64,000 nucleotides of DNA from Bog-756 sp963699345 (GTDB lineage: Bacteria > Actinomycetota > Acidimicrobiia > Acidimicrobiales > RAAP-2). The stretch lies in NCBI GenBank assembly GCA_963699345.1, contig CAVOTL010000005.1:1116001-1180000 (forward strand), given 5' to 3'. Made by a program: the position numbers and the translations under genes. Positions 1-8,555 of this stretch are shown piece by piece (position 1 is the first letter of the stretch; every line of letters starts with the position of its first letter). The notes under the pieces are model-generated. The model had not been told where the DNA came from. It searched no databases and saw nothing but the letters and a program-made list of their open reading frames with translations.

Positions 1-190
1 CGACCACTCCATGCGCCTGGTGTCGGTCCATCCCGGGATCACGGTGGACGACGTCGTCTCGGCCACGGGGTTCAGCCTGGTGATCCCCCACGAGGTCCCC
101 GACACGCGCGATCCGACGCCCGAGGAGCTCGACCTCCTCCGGACGGTCCTCGATCCCCGGGGCCTCCGCGATCGGGAGGTGCGGGCGTGA
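1..190 (+). CDS. ipdB: IpdB-like CoA-transferase family beta subunit (C-terminal end, partial)
   Basis: Only the last 62 codons are present; the frame enters at base 2 and stops at 188-190. The fragment reads HPGITVDDVVSATGF followed by a Pro/Asp-rich tail, which is typical of the C-terminus of class I CoA-transferase beta subunits. Its stop overlaps the GTG of the next gene (GTGA), so the two are translationally coupled. In mycobacteria the same order is ipdA-ipdB-ipdC, where IpdAB is the ring-opening hydrolase acting on the last steroid ring intermediate. The symbol rests mainly on this synteny, because too little of the protein is visible to separate it from other CoA-transferases. Confidence 0.7.
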   Translation, partial: DHSMRLVSVHPGITVDDVVSATGFSLVIPHEVPDTRDPTPEELDLLRTVLDPRGLRDREVRA

Positions 191-1278
191 GCCATCCCGT
201 CCTGCACACCCCCTTCTGCGATCTCGTCGGGGTGCGGTACCCGATCGTCCAGACCGGGATGGGGTGGGTGGCCGGTCCGCGCCTCGTGGCCGCCACCGCC
301 GAGGCCGGTGCACTGGGCATCCTGGCCTCGGCCACCATGACCTACGACGAACTGGTGGCCGCCATCGGCGAGGTGCGTTCCCGTACCGACAAGCCGTTCG
401 GCGTCAACCTGCGCACCGACGTCGCCGACGTGGCGGAGCGCGTGGCACTGATGATCGGGAACGGCGTGCGCGTCGCCAGCTTCGCCCAGGCGCCGAACCC
501 GGCTCTGGTCGAGCGCTGCCGGACCGCCGGCCTGGTCGTGATGCCCACCATCGGCGCCCGTCGCCACGCCGAGAAGGTGGCGGAGTGGGGTGTCGACGCC
601 GTCATCGCCCAGGGGGGCGAAGGCGGAGGGCACACCGGCACGGTCCCCACCTCACTGCTCACGCCCGCCGTCGTCGACGCCGTCGGCGACCGCGTGGCCG
701 TGGTGGCGGCGGGCGGCTTCTTCGACGGCCGCGGCCTGGTCGCCGCCCTGGCCTACGGCGCGTCGGCCATCGCCATGGGGACGCGGTTCCTGCTGACCCG
801 GGAGAGCCGGGTGCCCGACGAGGTGAAGCGGCTCTATCTGCAGACGCCGGTCACGGGGACGGTGGTCTCGACCGCCGTCGACGGCGCGCCCCAGCGGGTC
901 ATCCGCACCGACCTCGTCGACCACCTGGAGAAGTCGGGGTGGCTGCGGGCCCTCCCCCGGGCCCTGGCGAACGCCCACGCCTTCCGCAAGGAGACCGACA
1001 CCACCCTGCCGGCCCTCTGGAAGGAGGGGACCGCGATGAAGAAGGGCAACGACCTGACGTGGCCCCAGGTCGTGATGGCCGCCAACGCGCCGATGATGAC
1101 CAAGGCCGCACTCGTCGACGGCCGGACCGATGTGGGCGTGCTGCCGACGGGGCAGGTCGTCGGTGCCATCGAGGAGCTGCCGACGGTGGCCGAGTTGATC
1201 GAGCGGATCGTCGCCGAGGCCGAGCACGTCCTGACACGGCTGTCGGGCCGCGCCGAGGGAGAACCTCCCGCTCCGTAG
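187..1278 (+). CDS. ipdC: IpdC-like FMN-dependent oxidoreductase (nitronate monooxygenase family)
   Basis: This 363-residue protein has the nitronate monooxygenase/2-nitropropane dioxygenase TIM-barrel fold. The N-terminal segment contains GVRYPIVQTGMGWVAG, the middle has the Gly-rich phosphate-binding loop QGGEGGGHTG (about residues 139-148), and AAGGFFDGRGLVAALAYGA follows near residue 180. The family binds FMN and oxidises or reduces small carbonyl or nitronate substrates. Directly downstream of an ipdB-like end, with a 4-bp GTGA overlap, the expected role is that of mycobacterial IpdC, which acts on bicyclic CoA-ester intermediates of steroid C/D-ring breakdown. Substrate is inferred from synteny. 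A generic nitronate monooxygenase is the alternative. Confidence 0.82.
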   Translation: MSHPVLHTPFCDLVGVRYPIVQTGMGWVAGPRLVAATAEAGALGILASATMTYDELVAAIGEVRSRTDKPFGVNLRTDVADVAERVALMIGNGVRVASFAQAPNPALVERCRTAGLVVMPTIGARRHAEKVAEWGVDAVIAQGGEGGGHTGTVPTSLLTPAVVDAVGDRVAVVAAGGFFDGRGLVAALAYGASAIAMGTRFLLTRESRVPDEVKRLYLQTPVTGTVVSTAVDGAPQRVIRTDLVDHLEKSGWLRALPRALANAHAFRKETDTTLPALWKEGTAMKKGNDLTWPQVVMAANAPMMTKAALVDGRTDVGVLPTGQVVGAIEELPTVAELIERIVAEAEHVLTRLSGRAEGEPPAP

Positions 1279-1626
1279 GAACTCCCGCGCGCTCCGAGGC
1301 GGCACGGTGCGCCGTGGCGTGCGGGCCGTCGTCACGCCCGTGATCGTGACGACGTCGCTGCCGCCGACGATGCGGCGCCCGACAACCGACGCGCCCCGGG
1401 TCGCGCGTGGGCGCACGTCGCCGGAACGTCTGCGGCAACCGCTCGGAACGGCCACGCACTGTGACCACCGAGAAGATTGCCCATTGTGCAGCGAAGGCGC
1501 CTAGGGGATAATCACTCCCTGCCTCACCAGTCAACAGATGTAGCCGCCTCACCCTGCCAACCATCGGCCAGCCGTCCCGAAGTGGTCCCGCCACCTCGGG
1601 GCGTCGCTTGTCACAGAGGAGCTCCC
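1279..1626 (+). promoter_or_regulatory. Intergenic region with promoter for the ketosynthase gene
   Basis: No convincing gene lies in these 348 bases. An inverted repeat near its start is listed separately. A sigma70-like promoter is visible: -35 TTGTGC at 1484-1489, a 17-nt spacer, and -10 GATAAT at 1507-1512. This predicts a start near 1519 and a leader of about 108 nt before the ATG at 1627. A Shine-Dalgarno-like GAGGAG lies at about 1616-1621. Confidence 0.5.
1327..1354. terminator. 10-bp inverted repeat after ipdC
   Basis: CGTCGTCACG (1327-1336) and CGTGACGACG (1345-1354) form a perfect 10-bp stem with an 8-nt loop, about 50 bases after the ipdC stop. There is no T-tract. In this GC-rich genome it could be a terminator for the ipd operon, or a protein-binding palindrome. 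Confidence 0.4.
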
Positions 1627-2838
1627 ATGTCCGATGAAGTGCTGAAGACCTCGACGGGGCGGCGGCGGTCGGGAAGTGCGGGTTCACCGGTCAACATCAC
1701 CGGCGTGGGGGCGGTCACGGGGTACGGGTGGGGCATCAAGCACATGTGGGACGGGTTCCTGCTCGGGGAGAGTGCGGTCAAGCTCACGCAGGTTCCCGAT
1801 CAGGTGGAGGGCGACGGCGCCTACCTCGCCACCATCGCCGCTGAGGGCGACCGCCGCGACGGCCCGAGCCGCTTCATGCGTTCGCTCCGCTTCGCGGCCC
1901 GCGAGGCGATCGCCGACGCACACGAACGCGGCTGGCGCCCCGGCCCGGTCGTCGGCGTGGTGCACTGCCTGGTGCTCGGTGACGTCGAGATGTGGTCCGA
2001 CTTCCACCGGGCCGAGGGCAAGCGGGTCCGCGCCCGGCAGTGGGTCAACATGATGCCCTCGACGGTCCTCGCTTTGATGATGAAGGAGAACGACTTCCAC
2101 GGGCCCACGATGGGCGTGTCGGCCATGTGCGCGTCGGGCAATGCCGGGATGATCACGGCCAAGTCGTGGCTCGACACCGGGGTGGCCACCGATGTCATCC
2201 TGCTCGCCACCGACCTGTCGCTGATGGGCCAGGACCTGCGCGGATTCGTCGACGTCGGTGTCGCCGTGGGCGACGCCCCCCCGTTCGACGCCTGCCGGCC
2301 GTTCCAGGAGGGGAGCCGCGGCTTCGTGGCGGGCGAGGCCGCGGTGGCGATGGTGCTCTCCAAGGAGGACCGTGGCTCGTACGCGACGGTGCTCGGCGGG
2401 AGCATGTCGATGGACGCCTACAACGCGGTCGCCATCGAGCCGGACCTGACCCAGATCTTCCGTTGCTTCGACGACGCCATGCGCATCTCCGGGGTCGACC
2501 CGGCGGACGTGGCCTATCTCAACGCCCACGGACCGGGGACGGCCCAGTGCGACGCCGCCGAAGCGCGCGTCCTCGACGAGATGTTCCCGCAGGCCAGAGG
2601 GATCTTTTCGGTCAAGCCCCTCACCGGGCACTGCCAGGCGGCCGCGGCGGCCGTCGAGATCCTCGCCACCGTGTACGCCTTCCAGTCCGGGTACATTCCG
2701 GCCCCGCCACAGGTCGCGCCCGGACACCCGCGACTCGTCAACGGGCACACCCCCCGCGTGCCCGGTCCGATGGTCAAGTCGTCGATCGGCATGGGCGGGT
2801 ACAACGCGGTGATCGTGATCGGCGAACCCGCGGACTGA
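1627..2838 (+). CDS. Beta-ketoacyl synthase-like protein
   Basis: The 403-residue protein has the two-lobed thiolase fold of KAS II/FabF enzymes. The full Claisen-condensation triad is visible: Cys168 in SAMCASGNAG, His301 in NAHGPGT and His335 in LTGHCQA. The C-terminal glycine loop MVKSSIGMGGYNAVIV is present. ATG 1627 was chosen because of GAGGAG six bases upstream and because the first 20 residues are a charged tail rather than a fold. No acyl carrier protein or malonyl transferase is adjacent, so it is not an obvious fatty-acid synthase gene. It may condense or cleave CoA-linked acyl chains, or make a specialised lipid. It stands alone under its own promoter. Confidence 0.8.
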   Translation: MSDEVLKTSTGRRRSGSAGSPVNITGVGAVTGYGWGIKHMWDGFLLGESAVKLTQVPDQVEGDGAYLATIAAEGDRRDGPSRFMRSLRFAAREAIADAHERGWRPGPVVGVVHCLVLGDVEMWSDFHRAEGKRVRARQWVNMMPSTVLALMMKENDFHGPTMGVSAMCASGNAGMITAKSWLDTGVATDVILLATDLSLMGQDLRGFVDVGVAVGDAPPFDACRPFQEGSRGFVAGEAAVAMVLSKEDRGSYATVLGGSMSMDAYNAVAIEPDLTQIFRCFDDAMRISGVDPADVAYLNAHGPGTAQCDAAEARVLDEMFPQARGIFSVKPLTGHCQAAAAAVEILATVYAFQSGYIPAPPQVAPGHPRLVNGHTPRVPGPMVKSSIGMGGYNAVIVIGEPAD

Positions 2839-3021
2839 ACCCGGGCGGTCGGGAGGCTCGCGTCGCCGGCCGCACTGACCCTGCGGACCTGGTGGGCGGC
2901 CAGTTCTGCCTCAAGCTGTCGCCCTCGTCTGCCGATGTTGCGGCGTATGGTTACGACAAGCAGCTTCGGGGGTCAACGCCCTACGCTCTCGTTTGACCGC
3001 ATCGAGCGCGGCCCTGCGGCC
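2839..3021 (+). promoter_or_regulatory. Upstream region of the GGDEF/EAL gene
   Basis: A -10-like TATGGT lies at 2946-2951, predicting a start near 2958. In-frame ATGs at 2935 and 2947 precede or overlap this box. Codons between 2935 and 3021 have clearly lower third-position GC than those after 3022. The stretch is therefore read as promoter and leader, not coding. Confidence 0.4.
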
Positions 3022-5940
3022 ATGATCGAACTGTCCGAGGACGTCGAGCTCTCCATCGACAGCCTGCGCACCGTCAGCTGGATCTACGACCGCACCGCCG
3101 ATGAGGTGTCGTGGTCCTCCCCCTTCGAGGCCCTGTTCGGCTTCGACCCCGGCGACCCGGGCTTCCGCGTCCAATCGGGGACCCCGGTGATCGGCGAGCC
3201 GGAGTACACCGTCCAGGCGCCGTCCCCCGGGCCGCACCCGGCCGTGGACGTCGGGCGGGCGGTCCTCGCCCCGGTCCTGGCCCCGATCGCCGCCGGCGTA
3301 CCGCCGGCCACCTACGACCTCCGGATGATCGTGACCTCACCCGACGGTGCGCAGCACGAGGTGGTGGTCCGTGCCTCCCCGATCGCGCTCGCCGCGTCGG
3401 ATGACGACCACGCGGGCGTGGTCTCCGACGACTACGTCATCGGGGTCATCATCGACGTGACCAACACGCACCGCTTCGAGCGCGAGCTCGGCGACCTGGT
3501 CGACCGCTACCGCCTGCTGACCGAGGTCTCACCCGACGCTGTGGTGGTGCACCAGGACGCGCGGCTGGTCTACGGGAACCGTGCCGCGTTCCGACTGATC
3601 GGCCTCGACCTCGACCCGGACAACGCGAAGGAGCTCTACGGCCGGTTCATCACCGAGTTCATCCACCCGGGGGACATCGGCGACACCATCGAGCGGATCT
3701 CCGAACTGCAGGAGGACGGTCAGTTCTTCGAGCACGGCGAGGCACGGATCCTACGGACGGACGGGACGCCGGTGATCGTGGAGGTCACCAGCATCCGCAC
3801 CCAGTGGGCCGGTCGGCCCGCATACCAGGTGATCATGCGCGACGTGTCGGAACGGCGCGCCGCCGAGGCGGCCAACCGCTACCGCGCCAACCTGGTCGCG
3901 CAGGTGTCCGATGCCATCATCGGCATCGACGCCGACGGCAAGATCGAGAGCTGGAACCAAGCGGCCCAGACGATCTACGGCTGGTCCGAGTCCGAGGTCG
4001 CCGGCATGTCGATCAGCGCGGTCGTGAGCGCCAACCGCAGCGAGAGCGCGTCCGAGCTGGAGCGGGGCCAACGGCGCCACCGACGCAAGGACGGGTCCGA
4101 AGTGGACGTACTCGTCGCCATCGACCCGTTGATCGACGACGACACCCAGCCGGCCGGATGGGTCGTCGTGTGCACGGAGCTCACCGACGCACGCCGGGCC
4201 GAAGCCGGACGCCGGGCCGCCGAGGAGCGCTACGAGGCGGTCGTCGCCTCGCTGAGCGAGGGCATCATCCTCTTCGACGAGGAAGGCAGGATGAGCGCCC
4301 ACAATCAGGCGGCCGAGTCGATCCTCGGGTCCCGGCTCACCGAGGGCGACGGGCACCGCCTCTTCACCGGCTCCTCGATCGCCACCTCGACCGAAGGTCT
4401 TCCGCTCACACCCACCATGTTCCCCCACGTGAAGACCCTGTCCACCGGGCAGTCGGAGGACGGTGTGGTGATCGGGGTCACCGACGAGCACGGACGCCGG
4501 CAGTGGCTGTCGATGAGCTCCCGACTGCTGTCAGGTGCCAGCCAGACCGACTCCCCGATGTTGGTGTGCTCGTTCACCGACGTCACCGACCGCCGGGCGG
4601 CCGAGGCCCAGCTCCACTGGCTCGCCTACCACGACTCCCTCACGGGCCTGGGCAACCGCTCCTTCTTCAACGACGAGCTCGAGCGGGAGCTTCTGCTCTC
4701 CATGCAGAGCGACACCAATCTGGCCGTGCTGTTCGTCGACCTCGACCGCTTCAAACTGGTCAACGACTCGTTCGGGCACTCGAGTGGCGACGAGCTCCTC
4801 CTCGAGCTGGCCCGACGGTTCAAGACGGCGGCCCGCAAGGGGGACGTGGTCAGCCGGTTCAGCGGCGACGAGTTCGTGGTGCTGTGTCCCGATGTGCGCG
4901 ACGAGGCCCACGCCGTGGAGTTGGCGAAGGAGTACTCGGCGGTCATCGACGCCCCCTTCAAGCTCTCGACCGGGCGGTCGGTCGTCGTCACCTGCAGCGT
5001 GGGGGTGGCCTTCGTGGAGCGCGGGCGACAGAGCGCCCAGGACATCCTCCAGCAGGCCGACACGGCGATGTTCAAGGCCAAGGGGAAGGGCCGGTCGCGC
5101 ATCGAGGTCTTCGACGAGTCCCTCCGGGTGAACTCGGTGGCCCGGCTCGAGATCATCGACGACCTGCGGCACTCGATCGAGCACGACGAACTCGTCGTGC
5201 ACTACCAGCCGATCGCGTCGGTGGGCGACGGCAAGATCGTGGCGCTGGAGGCGCTCGTCCGCTGGAACCACCCGACCCGCGGTCTGCTCGGACCCATGGA
5301 GTTCATCCCCGTCGCCGAGGAGACCGACCTGATCTACTCGCTCGGCCGGTGGGTGCTGCGCGAGGCGTGCCACGCCATGGCCCGCTGGCGCCGCGACCTG
5401 CCGGGAGCCGAGGACGCCTACGTCACCGTCAACCTGTCGGTCCACCAGCTGAGCGACGCCACCCTGCTCGAGTCGATCGCCGAGGCGCTGGCCGACTCGG
5501 AACTCCCACCCGAGGCGCTCGTGCTCGAGGTGACCGAGTCGCTCCTCATGAGCGACACCGCCGAGACCATCGACGCCCTCAACGGGATCCACGCCATGGG
5601 CGTGGGACTCGCCATCGACGACTTCGGCACGGGTGAATCGTCCCTGGCCCGCCTCAAGAGCTTCCGGGTGAAGGTGCTGAAGATCGACAAGTCGTTCGTC
5701 GATGGCCTGGGGATCCTGGAGACCGACGAGGCGATCGTCGCCGCCATCGTCCAGCTCTCCAAGGCACTGGGCATCGTGGTGCTGGCCGAAGGGGTGGAGA
5801 CCCCCGCCCAGCTCGAACGGGTGGCGGCGCTCGGGTGCGACCTCTACCAGGGCTACCTGATGTCCCGACCGATCAGCGCCGACCACGTCGACTTCTCCAA
5901 GACGGCGGAGACGACCCCCCAATCAGACCTCCCCGCGTAG
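3022..5940 (+). CDS. PAS-PAS-PAS-PAS-GGDEF-EAL cyclic-di-GMP signalling protein
   Basis: This 972-residue protein has no membrane segment and is probably cytosolic. Four PAS-type sensor modules occupy roughly residues 1-530, a GGDEF domain residues 530-700 and an EAL domain residues 710-960. The cyclase motif is SGDEF (614-618) rather than GGDEF, with the preceding Arg-Phe conserved. The EAL motif is intact (743-745, in LEALVRW), as are DDFGTG, LAEGVET and QGYLMSRP, so phosphodiesterase activity is likely. It would tune cyclic-di-GMP in response to an unknown PAS ligand. ATG 3022 is preferred over 2935 because upstream codons look non-coding and a -10 box lies between them; no strong ribosome site is visible. 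If 2935 is used the protein has 1001 residues. Confidence 0.88.
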   Translation: MIELSEDVELSIDSLRTVSWIYDRTADEVSWSSPFEALFGFDPGDPGFRVQSGTPVIGEPEYTVQAPSPGPHPAVDVGRAVLAPVLAPIAAGVPPATYDLRMIVTSPDGAQHEVVVRASPIALAASDDDHAGVVSDDYVIGVIIDVTNTHRFERELGDLVDRYRLLTEVSPDAVVVHQDARLVYGNRAAFRLIGLDLDPDNAKELYGRFITEFIHPGDIGDTIERISELQEDGQFFEHGEARILRTDGTPVIVEVTSIRTQWAGRPAYQVIMRDVSERRAAEAANRYRANLVAQVSDAIIGIDADGKIESWNQAAQTIYGWSESEVAGMSISAVVSANRSESASELERGQRRHRRKDGSEVDVLVAIDPLIDDDTQPAGWVVVCTELTDARRAEAGRRAAEERYEAVVASLSEGIILFDEEGRMSAHNQAAESILGSRLTEGDGHRLFTGSSIATSTEGLPLTPTMFPHVKTLSTGQSEDGVVIGVTDEHGRRQWLSMSSRLLSGASQTDSPMLVCSFTDVTDRRAAEAQLHWLAYHDSLTGLGNRSFFNDELERELLLSMQSDTNLAVLFVDLDRFKLVNDSFGHSSGDELLLELARRFKTAARKGDVVSRFSGDEFVVLCPDVRDEAHAVELAKEYSAVIDAPFKLSTGRSVVVTCSVGVAFVERGRQSAQDILQQADTAMFKAKGKGRSRIEVFDESLRVNSVARLEIIDDLRHSIEHDELVVHYQPIASVGDGKIVALEALVRWNHPTRGLLGPMEFIPVAEETDLIYSLGRWVLREACHAMARWRRDLPGAEDAYVTVNLSVHQLSDATLLESIAEALADSELPPEALVLEVTESLLMSDTAETIDALNGIHAMGVGLAIDDFGTGESSLARLKSFRVKVLKIDKSFVDGLGILETDEAIVAAIVQLSKALGIVVLAEGVETPAQLERVAALGCDLYQGYLMSRPISADHVDFSKTAETTPQSDLPA

Positions 5941-5975
5941 CGGCGTGCCACGGCACCCGCTATGCGGGGCGGGCC

Positions 5976-5997
5976 CGCGCCGCCCGGGGGCGGCGCG
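5976..5997. terminator. Bidirectional hairpin terminator
   Basis: A perfect 9-bp stem, CGCGCCGCC (5976-5984) with GGCGGCGCG (5989-5997), closes a CGGG loop between two convergent genes that end at 5940 and 6037. There is no T-run, as is usual for GC-rich actinobacterial terminators. Confidence 0.6.
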
Positions 5998-6036
5998 TGC
6001 CTGCGCGTCCGGGACCCGGGGACCCCGGGACGGGGA

Positions 6037-7242
6037 TCAGCCCAGACGCTCGATGATGGTGGCGTTGGCCTGGCCGCCGCCCTCGCACATCGTCTGGAGC
6101 CCGTAGCGGGCGCCGGTGCGCTCCATCTCGTTCAACAGGGTGGCGAGGAGACGGGCGCCGGACCCTCCGGTCGGATGGCCGATGGCGATGGCCCCGCCGT
6201 TCACGTTGACCTTGTCCATGTCGGGGTGGTGCTCCTTCTCCCAGGCCAGCACCACCGAGGCGAACGCCTCGTTGATCTCGATAAGGTCGATCTCGTCGAG
6301 GGAGAGCTTCGCCTTCTCGAGTACCCGCGTCGTGGCCGGGATGGGGGCGGTCAGCATGATGACCGGGTCGTTGGCCGCCACGGCGAACGTGTGGAACCGG
6401 GCCCGCGGGGTGTACCCGAGCTGGGCGGCCCGCTCCTCGGACATGATCAGGACGGCGGCCGCCCCGTCGGAGATCTGCGATGACGACGCCGCGGTGACGA
6501 GTCCGTCGGCCACGAAGCACGGCGGCAGCGACGCCAGCTTCTCGTAGGACGAACCCGCCCGGACCCCTTCGTCGAAGTCGAGAGGTCCCTCGTCGGCAGG
6601 GTCACCCTCGTCGGTCCCGGCCACCGCCACCTTGTCCTCGACCCGCGCCCGTCGGGTGGCCAGCGGCACGATCTCGCTCCCGAAGCGGCCCTCGGCGATG
6701 GCCGTGGCGGCCCGGTCGTGGGAGCGCAGCGCGAACCGGTCCATCTCCTCGCGGCTGATCCCCCAGCGCCGGGCGATCTCCTCGGCGCACAGTCCCTGGT
6801 GGATGAAGTCGAAGCGGCCGTGCACGGTGGGGCCGTAGGCGTCTCCGGGACCGGGCTCGGTGGTCGAGCCGATCGGCACCCGGCTCATGGCCTCGACCCC
6901 GCCACCGATGACGATGTCCATGGCGCCCGACGCCACGGCCTGGGCGGCGAAGTGCACGGCCTGCTGGGCGGATCCGCACTGCCGGTCGACCGTCGTGCCG
7001 GGAACCGTGTCGGGGAACCCGGCGGCCAGGGCGGCGTTGCGCCCGATGTTCATGGCCTGCTCCCCCACCGTCATGGTGCAGCCGTAGATCACGTCCTCGA
7101 CCAGGGACGGGTCGAGGTCGTTGCGGGCGACGAGCGCGGCCAGGGGCTGGGCGGCCAGGTCGACGGCGTGCCAACCCGAGAGGCGGCCGTTCTTCTTCCC
7201 GACGGGGGTGCGGACGACATCGACGATCACAGCGCTGGCCAT
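6037..7242 (-). CDS. fadA6: Acetyl-CoA acetyltransferase (thiolase), FadA6-like
   Basis: A 401-residue thiolase. The catalytic residues are visible: Cys89 in VDRQCGSAQQ, His356 in IGHPTGGSG and Cys386 in QTMCEGGGQAN, plus the NEAFA motif. The length is normal for the family. It would split a 3-ketoacyl-CoA with coenzyme A. In mycobacteria FadA6 belongs to the KstR2/ipd steroid-ring set, and the closeness of ipdBC here supports that assignment, though a generic acetyl-CoA acetyltransferase cannot be excluded. ATG 7242 starts the standard MASAVIVDVVRTP thiolase N-terminus. CACAAT lies 6 nt before it, so the message may be leaderless. The divergent acyl-CoA dehydrogenase shares the 110-bp promoter region and its palindrome. 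Confidence 0.85.
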   Translation of the reverse strand: MASAVIVDVVRTPVGKKNGRLSGWHAVDLAAQPLAALVARNDLDPSLVEDVIYGCTMTVGEQAMNIGRNAALAAGFPDTVPGTTVDRQCGSAQQAVHFAAQAVASGAMDIVIGGGVEAMSRVPIGSTTEPGPGDAYGPTVHGRFDFIHQGLCAEEIARRWGISREEMDRFALRSHDRAATAIAEGRFGSEIVPLATRRARVEDKVAVAGTDEGDPADEGPLDFDEGVRAGSSYEKLASLPPCFVADGLVTAASSSQISDGAAAVLIMSEERAAQLGYTPRARFHTFAVAANDPVIMLTAPIPATTRVLEKAKLSLDEIDLIEINEAFASVVLAWEKEHHPDMDKVNVNGGAIAIGHPTGGSGARLLATLLNEMERTGARYGLQTMCEGGGQANATIIERLG

Positions 7243-7274
7243 GCCGCCATTGTGGCCGATGGGCCCCGGTTGCC

Positions 7275-7301
7275 GGAAATCTGGCGGTGTGTCAGATTTC
7301 C
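7275..7301. promoter_or_regulatory. 27-bp palindromic operator between thiolase and dehydrogenase
   Basis: GGAAATCTG (7275-7283) and CAGATTTCC (7293-7301) are perfect inverted halves around a 9-bp spacer. The core CTGGCGGTGTGTCAG (7281-7295) is, on the reverse strand, one base different from the palindrome at 12526-12540. It lies between divergent catabolic genes, so a TetR-type repressor could control both. Confidence 0.75.
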
Positions 7302-7352
7302 CCCGACCCCGCCGGGCGCCCGTCCGGCCCGGCCGAGCGAGGGACGCACCCG

Positions 7353-8543
7353 ATGGAGCCGTTGACGGACCAGCCGATGGACCTGCACTACACCGACGCC
7401 CAGGAGGCCTTCCGGGCCGAGGCGCGCGCCTGGCTGGAGGGGCATGCGCCCCCACCGGGAACCCTGCCGTCGCTCGACACCGCCGAGGGCTTCGAGGCCC
7501 ACCGGGCCTGGGAGGGAGAGCTGGCCGCCGACCGGTGGTCGGTGGTGTCCTGGCCCGAGGAGTACGGCGGTCGTGGGGTCGGGATCCTCGAGTGGCTGGT
7601 GTTCGAGGAGGAGTACTGGCGGGCCCAGGCCCCGCTCCGCGTCAGCCAGAACGGCATCTTCCTGCTGGCTCCCACCATGTTCGAGTTCGGGAGCGACGAG
7701 CAGAAGGCACGGTTCCTCCCGCCGATGGCCACCGCCGCCGAGATCTGGTGCCAGGGATGGTCCGAGCCCGATGCCGGATCGGACCTCGCCGGGATCCGCA
7801 GCCGGGCCCGTCGGTCCGACGCCGAGGGCGGCTGGGTGCTGTCGGGGCAGAAGACGTGGGCATCGCGCGGCGCGTTCGCCGACTGGTGCTTCGGTCTCTT
7901 CCGCACCGATCCCGAGGCCGAGCGCCACCGCGGTCTCACGTACTTCCTCATCGACATGGCGACGCCGGGGGTGACGGTGCGCCCGATCCCCCAGATCGAC
8001 GGCGAGACCGGCTTCGCCGAGCTGTTCTTCGAGGACGTCCTGGTGCCCGACCACCTGGTCCTGGGCGACGTGGGCAAGGGCTGGAACGTGGCCATGGCCA
8101 CCGCCGGGTCCGAACGGGGGCTGAGTCTGCGCAGCCCGGCCCGCTACAGCCGGGCCGCCGACCGGCTGGTCGAGCTGTACGCCGCCACCCTCGGGCGCGA
8201 CCCGGACCGGGCCCGGCGGAACGCCGACGCGGTGGCCCGGGCGTGGATGGACGCCGAGGCCTACCGGCTCAACACGCTGTGGACGGCCACCCGGGTGCTC
8301 GACGGCGGGTCGGTCGGGCCCGAGGCCAGCGCCAACAAGATCCACTGGTCCCAGACGGACCTGGCCATCCACCGGACCGCGCTCGACCTGCTCGGACCGG
8401 CGGCCGAGTTCCATGGCGACGGGGTCGAGGCGCCGTGGCTCGACGGGTACCTGTTCGCCCTGGCCGGCCCCATCTACGCCGGCACCAACGAGATCCAGCG
8501 GAACGTGGTGGCCGAGCGCATGCTCGGGCTGCCGCGGGGCTGA
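7353..8543 (+). CDS. Acyl-CoA dehydrogenase (FadE family), first of a pair
   Basis: A 396-residue flavoprotein with the acyl-CoA dehydrogenase layout: helical N-domain, beta-domain with WCQGWSEPDAGSDLAG, and a C-terminal helical domain ending in YAGTNEIQRNVVAERMLGLP. It would introduce a double bond alpha,beta to the thioester using FAD. ATG 7353 was chosen because GAGGGA lies 8 nt upstream; GTG 7287 would run through the operator. The next gene, 12 bp on, is a shorter dehydrogenase. Such adjacent unequal pairs in steroid-degrading actinobacteria form alpha2beta2 enzymes with one active site per pair, so a heteromer is likely. The exact acyl substrate is unknown. Confidence 0.87.
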   Translation: MEPLTDQPMDLHYTDAQEAFRAEARAWLEGHAPPPGTLPSLDTAEGFEAHRAWEGELAADRWSVVSWPEEYGGRGVGILEWLVFEEEYWRAQAPLRVSQNGIFLLAPTMFEFGSDEQKARFLPPMATAAEIWCQGWSEPDAGSDLAGIRSRARRSDAEGGWVLSGQKTWASRGAFADWCFGLFRTDPEAERHRGLTYFLIDMATPGVTVRPIPQIDGETGFAELFFEDVLVPDHLVLGDVGKGWNVAMATAGSERGLSLRSPARYSRAADRLVELYAATLGRDPDRARRNADAVARAWMDAEAYRLNTLWTATRVLDGGSVGPEASANKIHWSQTDLAIHRTALDLLGPAAEFHGDGVEAPWLDGYLFALAGPIYAGTNEIQRNVVAERMLGLPRG

Positions 8544-8555
8544 GGGGACACCACC

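Noticed and set aside
1307..1504. Short + strand open frame in the ipdC-ketosynthase gap
   Set aside because: It overlaps the predicted -35 box, has no ribosome site and shows no recognisable domain; treated as non-coding.
2935..3021. N-terminal extension of the GGDEF/EAL protein
   Set aside because: Third-position GC is much lower than in the following codons and a -10 box lies inside, so it is more likely leader sequence.
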